Assembly (NCBI GenBank): GCA_002943765.1
Contig: PQWQ01000003.1
Coordinates: forward strand, 496,001-560,000
DNA length: 64,000 nucleotides
Direction: 5' to 3'
DNA from: Psoroptes ovis
Lineage: Eukaryota; Arthropoda; Arachnida; Sarcoptiformes; Psoroptidae
Made by a program: the position numbers and the translations under genes. Numbering within the stretch: the first letter of the stretch is position 1; the number at the start of each line of letters is the position of its first letter. The notes beneath the pieces were generated by a model. The model saw nothing but the letters and a program-made list of their open reading frames with translations. It was not told where the DNA came from and searched no databases. This document shows positions 34,766 through 48,000 of this stretch, piece after piece.

Positions 34766-36442
34766 TCAATCTTTACACAAATTCATTGGCTGTTTTGGAG
34801 AATTTCTTTGCTGAATAATTGTTTCCAACGAATCATTACCATCATCGTCTGATGTCATTTGATGTGTAGATTTGTCAAGCAATTCGTTCAACTCATCATC
34901 CGCTGCCGCATCAACATTATCATTAACATTGATTGTTGATGATAGTAAACTATCGATACTAAATTCATGTCGTTGTCGATGTCCAATGTTGGTCGATTGA
35001 TTGGTTGATTTTTTCATTTGTTCTTCATCAATCGATTGTAATCGATCTGGAATTGTTGATTTAATCAAATCATTATTATTATTATTAAATTCATTATCAA
35101 AACCAATCAAACGTTTATAAAATAAATCTCGATCAAATTGATTTGTTTGGCTGAATTGTTGATTCATGAGGAAACGATTGGTTAATGTTTGAAAAAAATT
35201 CAATGCATGTTGTGTAGCAAGAAATGCTGCTGGTATCAGCGCCGATGATGAGGTCGATGGTTGCAACGATGACGGTGCTGATATCGTTGGTGGTTGTGGC
35301 GGTGGAGGTGGTGGTACCGGTGCTGGGGGTGGTGGTGGTGGAACCGATAATCGATGATATCCAGCCGTACGATTAGTAAGCAGCGATTTATTATTAATCA
35401 ATGATATTGGTGATAATGATGATGATAATCGATGATTTGTACCATTAATCATCAATTCTTCATCAGCAATAATATCATCAACGTCTTCGTCATCATCATC
35501 ATCATCGTCATCATCTTCAGGTACTGATAAACCCATATGACGTCTTACTTTACGTTGTGCTTTACGACGACGAAAATCACCTTTTTTAAAATCCTGCAAA
35601 TTTGCCGGATGTATAGCCCAATAATGACCTTTACCGTTTGAACTACGGCCAGCTTTGATGAAACAATCATTTAGGGATAAATTATGTCGTATACTATTAC
35701 GCCAACCAGGACCACGGTGGCGAAAATATGAATAATTATCCAAAATATATTGATAAATATCGGCCAATACCATTTTTTCATCAGGCATACTTAATATTGC
35801 CATCGCTATTAAACCAATATATGATTGTTGTGGCTTATGATGTTGATTATTTTCACTATCATATGAATAATTACGATTATCCGTTGATCTGTTGATTGTT
35901 TTTTTACCACCATTATTATTACTATTATTATTGCGATTACCATTGATTAACAATTGTTTTTGATTATTTGAATTTGAATTAGAATTCGATTGATGTCTAT
36001 GATGACCATGGTTATGATGATGGTGATTACCATTGAAATGAATAGTCGATGATTGACTGTGGCCGAACGTGAAATTATTTCGAGGATCACGATCATTGCT
36101 GTTGGTCAACGAAGATGATTTTATCAATTGATTCGTATTCAGGTGATGTTGTTGTTGATGTTCCCGCAAAAAATGTTGCGCCAATGCAATCGATGCGGCT
36201 GCTGTTGAATGATTCGTTGATGATAGTAGAGGCAGTGTTGGTGGCGGTGGTGGTGGATGGTGCAGTGATGGATGCTGATTATGATTATGATGATTTAAAT
36301 TTGATAGCGCTAATAATTGATTCATATAAATCAATTGCTGCTGTTGATCGATTGTCGATGGTGATGTATTTGGTGATTGATTCATTGTTGATTTGATTTG
36401 ATTTGTATTCGTATTTTTTTGTTGTTGGAAATTTGAGACCAT
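34766..36442 (-). CDS. FoxQ2: Forkhead transcription factor, FoxQ2 type
   Basis: Predicted nuclear DNA-binding factor; in other animals FoxQ2 acts in anterior and head patterning. As read here it is one exon of 558 aa, from the ATG at 36442 (MVSNFQQQ); codons upstream stay open for 29 more but contain no ATG. The forkhead domain spans about 203-302: KPQQSYIGLIAMAIL, the recognition helix GWRNSIRHNLSLNDCFIK, GKGHYWAIHPAN, and the basic C-terminal wing RRRKAQRKVRRHMG, which points to FoxQ2 rather than FoxL1 or FoxQ1. The N-terminal part is rich in Gln, His, Asn and Pro. After the domain come a run of nine Asp and a Pro-rich segment. An EH1-like FSIDSLL (494-500) and a C-terminal PMNLCKD suggest corepressor contacts (Groucho, perhaps CtBP). 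An additional 5' exon cannot be excluded. Confidence 0.88.
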   Translation of the reverse strand: MVSNFQQQKNTNTNQIKSTMNQSPNTSPSTIDQQQQLIYMNQLLALSNLNHHNHNQHPSLHHPPPPPPTLPLLSSTNHSTAAASIALAQHFLREHQQQHHLNTNQLIKSSSLTNSNDRDPRNNFTFGHSQSSTIHFNGNHHHHNHGHHRHQSNSNSNSNNQKQLLINGNRNNNSNNNGGKKTINRSTDNRNYSYDSENNQHHKPQQSYIGLIAMAILSMPDEKMVLADIYQYILDNYSYFRHRGPGWRNSIRHNLSLNDCFIKAGRSSNGKGHYWAIHPANLQDFKKGDFRRRKAQRKVRRHMGLSVPEDDDDDDDDDEDVDDIIADEELMINGTNHRLSSSLSPISLINNKSLLTNRTAGYHRLSVPPPPPPAPVPPPPPPQPPTISAPSSLQPSTSSSALIPAAFLATQHALNFFQTLTNRFLMNQQFSQTNQFDRDLFYKRLIGFDNEFNNNNNDLIKSTIPDRLQSIDEEQMKKSTNQSTNIGHRQRHEFSIDSLLSSTINVNDNVDAAADDELNELLDKSTHQMTSDDDGNDSLETIIQQRNSPKQPMNLCKD

Positions 36443-39400
36443 AAAACAAGGTCTAGAGCTTCCGAAGATTGATTCGTAAATGGCCGAAAATCTTTGATTT
36501 TCCACCAAGAAATTATCACCGATTTGCAATTCACCGTCAATGTTTGGCTTCGTTTTGTGAAATATTGTTTATGTTTTTCACATATTTATCAATTCATCAT
36601 AATAATAATAATGCCAAAAAACAAAAAACCACAGCAACAACAACACACAGAGGCCACAAACAAAGCAAGCAATAGGCTAAGGTCTGCCTATTTTCCATTT
36701 TATTCCATTCATTTCCATTATTATTTATCATTGTTTATGCGCTTATATGTTTTTGTTGTTATCATTATTTTCAAACATTGAACAACAACAACAACAAACT
36801 TTATATTTACAAATATTTTTATTTATGTTTTAGTTTTCAACAAAACATCAACACAGCATAACAACAGCACAGCACACACATACATTTTGCCAAACATATA
36901 TGGCCCTAGAGCCATATTTTTTTGTGAGTAAATTTGCTTACAATTAAATGTTGAAAGCAGAAAAAATTGAGGGCAGAGCTTAAATTTTCATTTTTTATAT
37001 TTTTTTTTTCTTGAAAAAATAAATAAGAAATTCAATGATTTTCTTATATTTTCAATGATTTTCCATTTAGATTTGCGCAAAGTTTGATTAAAGTTTTAAT
37101 TGCATTAGTTTTTCAATTTTTTCCAATTGTTCAAGGGGTAAAAAATTGCTTTGAACATCTTATAATTCAAAGATATAAAGATGAAGCGCAATCCAAAAGA
37201 TAAAAATCCTATAGCAATATACAGAAAATAGTTGGGAAAAAGGAGTGTCTCGACCATTTTGGCCCTGCCTTTTTGCCAAAAATTTTTGATTTTTTCCAAA
37301 TGTTTTGCCATCAAAATACGCATCAAATGCCTGCGAAAAACAATAGCAAAAATTGCCAAAAACATTGATGAAAATGTTTGTAATTGAATTGAATTAGATG
37401 ATCAGAAAAACATCCAAAATAAAAATCTGTGTAAAAATTTGCTTCTGGCCACCATCATCATCATCAGCATCATTGGTTGATTGTTTATCGTGTGCTTTAT
37501 GGAATTGAATAAATAAAATTTTTGAGTGAAAAAATAAACTTTTCGGGAAAATTTCTTTTCAAACACACGAAGGGGGAATCACTAAGCTAAGATCGAAGAA
37601 ATAAAGATGATTTCATTTCCACCCTGAAGACCAGTGATGCTCAAAAGTATTTTGCACCAGAAAAGAAGAGATTTTGCCAAGATTTTTTAGCCATTTTTCA
37701 CCTTTCGATCAATAATTTGACCTTTACTAACCATTTGATTGCTTGAACCTTTTAGTGACCGGAATATTGTCTTTTCTGTCCTGATGGTCAGACTGATTAT
37801 TTGACCAGATAAATTGAATGGCTACTGAATTTTCCATTATGTTGTTCAAAGATGATTTCAACAAATATTGTCAATGAAAATTATTAATTTGAAACATACA
37901 GCCACAACAATAACACTTGACTGATTGATTGATTGATTTAAATCAATTGATGGCTTGAATCTTCATTGTTTAAAATGTTTTTTTTTCAGACTGAATTGAT
38001 TGAATTGGTCGAATTCAAAAATTCAATTCACAAAAAAAATGGAGAAATTGTTCAAAATGGACAATGGTCAGCCATAATTTAGCCATTATTTTTATGAATT
38101 AACACTTTTATCCCTTCTATTTTCTGCACCTTCATCTGCTTTTAGCTTGGTTCAACCACAAATGATAATGATGGCACCAGTCACACAACATTTGAACACA
38201 TGCACGCACACCAAAGTGCATTATCTCTAAATGATTACACATTTTATTTGTAATCACTGTTATTGTCATTGTCATCTCTAATAATAATAATAATACAACA
38301 AATAATCATGTTTTTCAAATGTCAATTATTTTACATTGTCTCTCTCTTGCATTGTTTGTTAACCCTTTTTGTCTTGTTTATCATTCATTATTATCAATCA
38401 TTTGTGTGTGTGTGTGTGTATGTATTTAAATATATTTAGAGACTTATATTGTATGTAAACAATAATAACAATAACAAATTAAATCTAGACATTGCACAGA
38501 TTACACACACAGACAATTATTATCTGTAAATTTATGAATTATATTCACCAAAAAAAGCAGATTCAATTCATTCACGCGAATATTTGCAATTTGTATCGAA
38601 TAAACAATAATATTTCAATGAATTTCTATCAATGAAATCAAAATAATAAGAAGATCAAATCAGATCAGACAAATTGTCACCAAAATAATGGAAATGTATT
38701 CATTTGTAAATGTATTTGTCTGTATTTTTTTTGGTGTATTATTTGTGACAATAAACAAAAACAACAAAATAATAATTTGTTGTCCCAAAGCTTTAAACAC
38801 AAATAAACACGCAAAGACACGAAGGTCTTATTTATGTGTTTGTTTCAAAATTGTGAACCCTTGGAAGCCCTGTGAACCTTTTGTTGTGAAATTACAAATG
38901 AATGACAAACGACAGTAGCAAATAATGAGACAAATGAATTTGTCCATCAATAAGTCGATGTTCATTGAATTCATTCAAACAATTGTTTGCTTTATCCTAT
39001 TGATTCAATCAAACTGATCATTCCAAATTTTAAATCAATTAATTTAGGCTTTGAATTTCCACCAGTCACTGGTCAAAAGTTTTCACAAAAAATTTGACCA
39101 GAAATTTGACCAAAATTTTCAGTGTTGGTGTTCTTTGGCAACTTTTGGATGGTCAATTGGTCAGTTGCTGCTCTTTTTTCTTTGATTCGACTATCTATTT
39201 TTGACTGTATGGGATTCACACCTTTTTAATTTTTGACAAGAGCTTGAAATGTGTGAATAGTTCATAGTTCAATAATGGTCGATGGCCATTTTTTGAAACT
39301 ATTTAAATTTAAATTTGAATAAATAATGAATGAAAAATGGTAACATTCAATGGGACCACACCATATGATGATGATCCCCATTACTTATCTGCTGTAAGCA

Positions 39401-41694
39401 ATAATGACGACCAACAATGCAACAATCAACAATTCATTTTGTTTACATTTAGGGTCCTGAAATCTATTTTAGAACGATTAATGTGTTGTTTAAGTTGAGT
39501 GGTTTTCCTGAAATGAATTTAAAATTTAAGATATGAAATGGCTCAATGAATGAGCCAATCAATTGAATCATTTGAATCGATTTTTTTCCATTTTAAATCC
39601 GGTAAATTAAACCGTTGAAATTCTCATTTTTTCTCGAGCCATTCATCATACATTAAGTAAATAAATAAATAAACATTTTTAAAATTATGATTTCATTCAT
39701 AGAATTACTGAAAAGAAATTTTAAAATCCAATGAATTTTAAATATGAATTGATTCATTTTGAAAATTTTAAAGTAATTTTGAATATTTTGTGGTAATCTT
39801 ACAAATCGCCAAATGTAAACATTGAATGTATTCATTCAATAAAATAAACCATGAATTTTAAATGTAAAAGGATTATGCCTTTATTTCACATTTCATTTTA
39901 TAAATTGTCAGAATGAAATCATCTTCATTCTGTCATTGAAATGGGTGGTGGTGAAATGCAACATGGATGGTAATGATGATCATTGATAATCTAAGTAGCA
40001 GTGACTGCAATGGTCTAGTCACTTTGGAACCAGTCATGAATAACAATCAGTCAGCAACAACCAAAACAGATTTGACTAATTGTATAATCTACAACTGTTT
40101 TTCCTTATTTTCCTGATTTTTTCTGGCTTTATCAATGATCGATCAATGATTTAATCAGTGAAAAATGATCAGAAATTTTCAAATGCATTCTATTTTGATA
40201 GCATTTAAATTTATACTGGATGACTAAAGGGTACTAAGAGTTTTTTTAAGGCTGAGAAAATCTAAGGTTTTCCAGAAGTTTTCAATGATCTTTTCAACAG
40301 GATTATACTTTGATTATACTTCATCGAAGATTGTGTGGAGTGCTGCATATGTTTCAATTACTCTGCTCTAAAAAATGTTTCATGAATTTAATCGTAATTG
40401 AAAATAATGATTGTCGAATATTATCGCGCAACAATTATGATAAAAAATTCAGATCAATAAATGAATAAATAAATAAACAAAATAATCGATGAATTAGATG
40501 GAAAATTGGAACAAAAAATTATTAAAATATTTAAATTTCTAATCAAAATATTTATTCATCGTTTTGAATCCATTTTTTGATTTTGTTTTGATTTGAATTT
40601 CATTTTTCAAATTTTTATTTATTCAAAAAACATAATATTAAATGAAAATTATTCAATTTATCAAAATATTCACAGCAATAAATAAATAAATAAATAAATA
40701 ATGATATAAAAGGACCAATTGTCGAGTGGTGTTAGTTGTGATGGTGGTGTTGCTGATAGATATTTATCCATCATTTATTTATTCATAGATTGTTATGTTC
40801 TTAAAGTTCAAGTGTATATGAAAATACTTGACGAAAATAAAATGAATTATAATGATAATAATCCATCATTTGTTGATGTATTCATTTGTTGGATGATAAT
40901 GGCTGTTCGACACTGGTCATTATCAATTCAATGGCTGATGGATGGTCAGACCAACAAACGGATGGCCATTTCGGTGTGATATGTCAACAATCAAGTTACT
41001 TAAAATTGATTCATTTTTCTTTTAACTTTTCTACAGATTCCTATGATGATGAACTTACCTTTAAAATGGAAATATTTTTTCTATTTTTGACAGGCCATTA
41101 GTGGATTGTTGTTGTTGCTCAACCATAAATAATTTTCGCTATTTTTTTACATTGCTTTGGTGATGATCAGTCAAATATCATCATCATCATCATCATCATC
41201 AACGTCATGATCAAAAAATCATTTATGATCATCAAAAATAATGTATTATCAATTGTTATTGTTGTTTAAATAATTTCACAAAACAAAGTAGATGATGATG
41301 ATATAAATTTAACACCTCAAGTCGTTTGTTGAATGGATGAGATTGATTTGATTTAATTTATTTATTTATTCGTTGTTATGGCTGTCAATGTTGTTGTTGT
41401 TGTTTATTCTAAATGTCAATCAAACAATCAAAATATTAAAAAAAATTTCATTTATTTAGAAACTTTTGTTTATTGAAAGTCAAAGAAAAACATTAAATTA
41501 TTTCTTATATAAGAAAATAAATCAAATTCACAAAAATCTAAGGCAATACATCGACAAAATTTTCGAAAAAAAAAACAAAAAAATCTAAGGCTATAATATT
41601 TGGAATAAGTTCCATTGATCTAAACTCAAGATAGTGGAGAATAATCTTTATTTCTTTCCAATGATCTAAAATTTAATATCGGAATTATAATGCA
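36443..41694. other. Gene-free stretch upstream of FoxQ2
   Basis: Contains the 5' flank of FoxQ2 and then AT-rich DNA with a perfect 7-bp palindromic pair around ATATGGC (about 36897-36917), (TG) at 38403-38419, and an ATC run at 41176-41200. No open frame with recognisable protein content. Its position makes it a natural place for FoxQ2 enhancers, but no site can be proven by eye. Confidence 0.5.
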
Positions 41695-42080
41695 CTTTTT
41701 TTTGCAAAAATTGCAGATGACACGTAGTGCCATCTTTTGCTGCAAATTTCAACTAAATTAATTTTGCAAGAATTTTTACTGCCATCTATTGATACAGAAT
41801 TAAATTAAATAATTGCAATCTATGTTTATAATATGAAACAACAGATGGCGTTTTAATCTATAAAATTTTCAACTGCAACTTGAATTTTTGCTTAAAAATT
41901 GTATTCAACCCGTGGTGCCATCTTTTGCTGCAAATTTCAACTAAATTAATTTTGCAAGAATTTTTACTACCATCTAGTGACACGAAATTGAACTAAATCT
42001 TTTTAGTCTATATTTATAATATGCAACAACAGATGGCAATATAATCACTGAAATTTTTATTGTAATTTTTTTACTTTTTT
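41695..42080. repeat. 188-bp tandem duplication with clustered GCCATC words
   Basis: Two copies of a unit lie head to tail. Three landmarks recur at exactly 188 bp: GCCATCTTTTGCTGC at 41729 and 41917, TTTGCAAGAATTTTTACT at 41763 and 41951, and CAACAGATGGC with GATGGC at 41844 and 42032. Similarity extends a little on both sides, so about 2.1 copies are present, diverged by roughly a tenth. Within each copy GCCATC occurs in both orientations. The unit has no open frame or terminal inverted repeat. It could be a decayed mobile element, a satellite seed, or a regulatory element; GCCAT is the core of YY1/Pho sites. Confidence 0.8.
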
Positions 42081-45000
42081 TAGGCACTCCGGAATATTTT
42101 TCGGCATTATTTAATTTAATTCAATCGTGAAATGTCAAGTAGAGTTTGAAATGGATTTCTAAATAATCCTTCGATCAAATTACAATTTGAAAATTTTGAG
42201 AGTTTTTTGTGCTGCATCAAGAGGTTAATTTAATGGTATATTTACTGACAAGCTTATTTGACCGACAAACAAAGCGAAGTAAAGGGCAGATAAAAATTTC
42301 CCGAATAAAAAAAATTTTCGCTCAAATAAATTTTCAATTAGAATTGAGTATTTTTACAATTGAATGAATCAACATTTGTGACCCCAAAGAATTTCGTTTT
42401 TTTCTGGACATTTGGCTTATTTATTCAAGTTTTGCTTTGTTTTTACTCTGAGCCGAATCTATGAAATTCAATGAACCGAAAGCGCGATTTTCATTTTCTT
42501 TTTACTGGCAGAGTATTAACATTCTAATTTAACCAGAAAATAGTCAACAACAAAATAACACTAATAAAATATCCGCAAATTCACTAAACATCAAAAAAAA
42601 CATTGGTGACTTTGATGATGGATGAAATAAAAATAACAAATAAACATCCTGATTATTAATGTTAACCAATTGGTGTGAATGAACTGAAGGGCAAACTCTA
42701 GAAACAATCCGCTAAACACACATAAGCACACACACCCCTTCAAAAATTGTAAACAAAGGTCCATATAAAGAGATGAATTCAGGAATCAAGCTTAATTAAA
42801 TGAAATGATATATATTTGTGAAAAAAACACAACAGCAAAAGCCACAAATATGATCATTATTGACACATCTTTCAATTTAGAATCTTGACTTTATCAACAG
42901 ACTTTCTAATAAAGAATTCATTATTATTTTGCAATTATTCCATGGATCAATAAGACCATAGACTTTAAGAAAAATTCTGCTATAATGAAGCATCTTAAGA
43001 ATTCTGGTGATGTATTTGAAATTAGGCTAATTCCTGATTCATTTGCAAAAACTTAATAGTTTTCCAATTTGCCATCGTAAGATCATTGTTTGGTTGTTGT
43101 TTTTTTACAGAACAACTAAAAAATAATTGAACAAACATACAATAAGAATTAATCAGATGTGCAAAAAACAAAACAAAAAAAAAATCGGATGTCAGTTCCT
43201 ATTTTTTTTTTTTTTTTTTTTTTTGTGTGAGATATGCTACTTTTCAGCGGTGGTAAGCTGTAAGTTTTCAAAGCTTGAAAATTTCCTGAAATTTTCATTT
43301 TTTGCGTAATTTGTACTTTTTTTATCCGATTTTTTCCAATTTCACTCGCATCTTTGCCATCTCATCATTATCATTCGTTTTGGTACATCTCAAATATAAT
43401 TTATATTTTATATGTATCGGCTTGATTGTCTTTGGTAATTGAATACCAGAGAGAGAAAATGAATTCAATTGAATTCGGAATCGCAATGTACGAATACAAA
43501 TCTAATTATTTTTCTCGTTTTGTTTCATCGAAAAATGTGAAATGATGTTCAAATTACTAAAAAAAATAATAGAAAATTATATCAAATAATGGTGAAAATC
43601 CAGCGGTCTTCCACTGGAAAACAAAAAAACAAAAATTTGGTTTCCCATTATTGAAAACTAATATATTTTCTATATGCATCCTTAATTGAATATATGGTTT
43701 TCTGGTATATGGCCAATATATATGGTTTTGGCACGTGAGATACTTAAAATGTTGAATTGATGTTTAAAATTTGTGAATTGAAATTTGAATTGAAAAGAAA
43801 ACACATAGAAAAGCAATTTTTTTCCGCCTTTACCATTGATGGACCTTTGAAAAAGGACCCTATTGATGTTTGAGCATCAATTTTAGATCATTTTGTTCAG
43901 GCGTAAAATTGTTTCAAAGGATATTTGTGCCTTACATGTGAGTGAATACCAATTGAATAATGTGTTTCGAGATATTTACAGTTCAATTGTCTTTATTGGG
44001 TTTGAAATAGAAAATTGAATTCAATTTTCAAAAAATTTTCCCGAAATTCTTAAATTGGCTTAAAAAATTATGGTTCATTGATAAAACATGTCACAAATTT
44101 TTTAAAATTTTTTCACTGATCACAAGTGAATATTTTCCATAGATTACCATCGAGATAAATGCCAAGTCTTGATCTATTTATGTATTAAATGCAATAATTA
44201 AATGCGTTTGACCAGGATCTTGGAATACAGTCGTACACACACACATGTAATCATCAATTGTTAATTTTATAATTTCAAAGAATAATTTTAAATTCAAAGA
44301 TTTGAATTTAAAATTCAAAAAAAAAAAAATTCGAATTAAAAAGAATAAAAGAAATACCATGAGCTTAATACAAGATCATAGATCCTTTTGATAATCATGA
44401 TAATCATAATAACAATAATGATGATAATAAAGGTGCGCAATCCATAATTGTACGTTTTATAACAGGTATTTTTCGACAAATAAAATAAATGTTTATTGTT
44501 ATTTTTAGATCAAAAAAGAATAATAAAAGAACAAAAATATGGGATAAAATTGAATAAATTGACAATGAACAAAACAAAATAAACGATAAACGAGGTGTGT
44601 TTAGCAGGTATTTCATTTTTGAAAAAAAAAAATTTCATTCCATTCAATTACAATTCAAAAAATGACGATGATAGAATGCAGACTAAATCAGATGCAATCA
44701 GAAAAATACAGCATGAATTCATGTTGTTGAATTTCAATTATTTTGAAATGTGAAAAAAAAATTGACAGATTTTGAAAAATACAAATGCTTAAAAAAATAC
44801 CTGAAATGACAATCAAAATCTATGGAAAAAAAATATTTTCATATTTCAAAATGAAAAATATGACAAGTCAAAGTCAAAATTGTAAAATGCGTAGAAGAAA
44901 AGAAATGACCAATGATTGATTGAAACATCTTGATTTTTTTCTTCTTCTCTTAAATATCTTTGAAGCATTAAATATTTGAAAAAAAAGATGTTTTCAAATG

Positions 45001-48000
45001 TCAAACAAATCTTGATTGAAAATGATTGAAAATCTTAATTTTTTGGAATTCACTTTGAATATTACCAGTGACCAAAGTGACATATGGTTATAGATGATGC
45101 TTTGAAAATCAGTCTTAAATCACAAAAATTTAAACATCAACTTGGTATGCAATAATCATTGACCACCACTAATCATAAACGATGCAAAATTGTATGAATG
45201 TTTCATATTCAATGGCGATTTGAAATGAAAATTTCAAAAATAAATTCAAAATGTATCATTATTATCATTCATATATTCATTATTTATTCAGTCGTTGTTA
45301 AATATGATTATTATTATTATTATTATTTGGGCCAATTTCACAAATTGTATGTCATAAAATCTATGTGAATATCACCATCATTGTTATTATTATCATTACA
45401 ATGTAACTTGTGGCAATAATAAGAAGAAAAACTGATGGAAAATAGAATTGATGTGAATGTGGAATTTATCACAAAATAAATGAATACTCGCGCGACCATT
45501 TTTCTCCAGTCATACATTGTATGAATATGAATGTAAATTGAAATCATTTAATAACAAGTTTGAATTTTGAAAATTTTTTCATTATTTTGTGTGACTTTTT
45601 TCGTTGATTATTGTGAGCTAAGAAAAATGTGAAAAAATCTTCAAAGATTATACATTACAGCCATACAATGCTGCATACATTGAATTATATTATCATTGGA
45701 CAACTGACTACAACAAACAGTATTGTTTGTTTGTCTGAATGATGATAATGATATCCATCATATTTTGTATTGTTATTTTTATCCAAGAAATAATAAAAAT
45801 AAAAATTTAAAATTCAAAATTCTTAGAATATTGAAGCTAAAGATTACCATTTAAGGAGTGGTAAGACTTGTGAATTTTTATTTTTTTTCAAATTATTTCG
45901 AGATCAAAATGATCAATGGTCATTCATTAACGATACTTTTTTTGGGTGTTTGTGAGGTCTATTTGATCTATTTGGCCAAGCTGCGACATTGCACGAAACG
46001 GATCCAAATCCGTGATTCGGCAAGGTCATTTTTGGCTGGAATTTTTTTCTCCAGTTTTGTTTCGCAGCTTATATCACTAGTCTCTACCATTTGTTTGAAA
46101 TGGATTATTAATGGATAAAACGATGTTTGACAATTAATGATTCAATATTTTGCACCATGATTTGAATGTCAAAAAAAAAAAGAAATGAAACAATAAATGA
46201 TAATTAATCAATCAAAAACCTTGTTTTAACATTGTGTTTCTATTTCGATTCTCCAAAAAAAAAAAAAAATAAAATAAAATAAAATAAAAACAAAAATTCA
46301 TTTGTCACTGATTGATCGATTTGTGATCAATATTTTTATTTTCATCCATTCATTTGCTCATTGAATGAGAGAAAAAGGAAAAAATCGATTAATTTTTCCA
46401 AATAGTCGCTTGTTGTATTTGTATTTAAAAACAAATACAAATAATCAAAATATTTTCGTTCATTTATTTATTCACATTTCATTCATGAATTTTCGATATT
46501 TATTTATTGATAGATACATAGATTTATTCAGTGCATACATATTCAAAGGAAAAATTATGATCAAAATTTCTAATCAAAACAAATTTCCAATCAATTTCAT
46601 TATCATCATCATCATCATTATTTTTATTAATGAATGAATCTTAATCTTTGACATAGTAAAAAATAGATGTATGAAAACCAGCGGTGATCAATGTTGTGAT
46701 TGAGATTCTCAAAACATTTCCAGCCATAAAATAGAAAATTGCATTAATGAAATAAGCATTTAATTCAAGCAATAAAGGTCCATCAATTAAAGTACCTCAT
46801 CGTGGAAAATAATCTCAAAATTTTCTACCAATTAGTTCAATGTTAATGAACTAATTATTATTATTTTCAATTTTTGATTGATTTTCATTTTCTCTTCTGG
46901 TATTTTCTGGTTGTTTGTAAATTAATTTTTCCAACAAAAACAAACATGTTCGATAATTCGTAGAGAATGAACACACAAATACATTTAAAAATCTATTGAA
47001 AATTTGTGTTTTTGAACGAATAATTTCACGAAATTTTCAAACAAAATATCAAGAATGAAACTAAATGCTTTTCCACCAAATGCAAACATATATCAAATCA
47101 GTAATCATTATGTCTATGGTCATTTAGACTAAATTCAAAGTAAAAGTAAATTATTTTCATTTCATTTTTTTAAAATTATTCTCCGGCCTCACTTGATTCT
47201 ATTCATTTCACATTGTTTTGCTTCAATTAATTATCGAAAGAGGCAACAAACACATAAATGAAAACATGTCTTCGAATATGAATATGACAAGACAAATCAA
47301 TGATCAATGGTCAGTAAGAAAACATTTTAAAAAATTAGTTGACAAGCGAACAATGTTGACCAGGTAATGATAATTAATATGTGTTCAAGTGTTCTTGATC
47401 AGGTGTATTATGATTAAGGTGAAATTTTCAAGCAAAACTCGCTCATTCCATTCAAAATCAAAGTAAGGCACGTTTTTCATTCTATCCAATGTTTCCATTT
47501 ATCATCAATGTCTTGAAGATGTCAATTTTGTAGGTGTGTGTGAGCCTTTGTGTGTGCGTTATTAATATTACTATTTTCATTTTCAATCAATTCAAGTTGA
47601 AAAGTTGTTTAATGAATTTTTTTTCAAATTCAAAGATTTCAAAGGCTAATTCTTCGCTTTTCTTAATTTTATCTGAAGGCAAATTGAATTTTTTTGAACA
47701 AATCATTTAGCACAAATTTTCAAGTTTTGAAAGAATCTTTTGGTTAATTTTTGGTCATCAAAAATGGTGGAAATAAATCAAATTCCTGCACATTGAATCC
47801 TGGTAAGAAATTTCTCTGGTATCCAACCCTATTATTACGATTATTTCTTCTTTAATTTTTTTTTCAAAAGTTTCTTCGTAAAGTTATCATTATTTTTTGT
47901 TCGACTTGTGACTTTATGGTGATTGTCCATTCAAGTCCATTTCATTTTTTGAACAATAAGACCATCAGTCACTGGAATGTTGAAGAAGGAAAAATGTGGG

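Noticed and set aside
43202..43224. Run of 23 T as a possible retroposon tail
   Set aside because: No coding-like sequence or target duplication was found next to it; homopolymers of this kind are common in the window.
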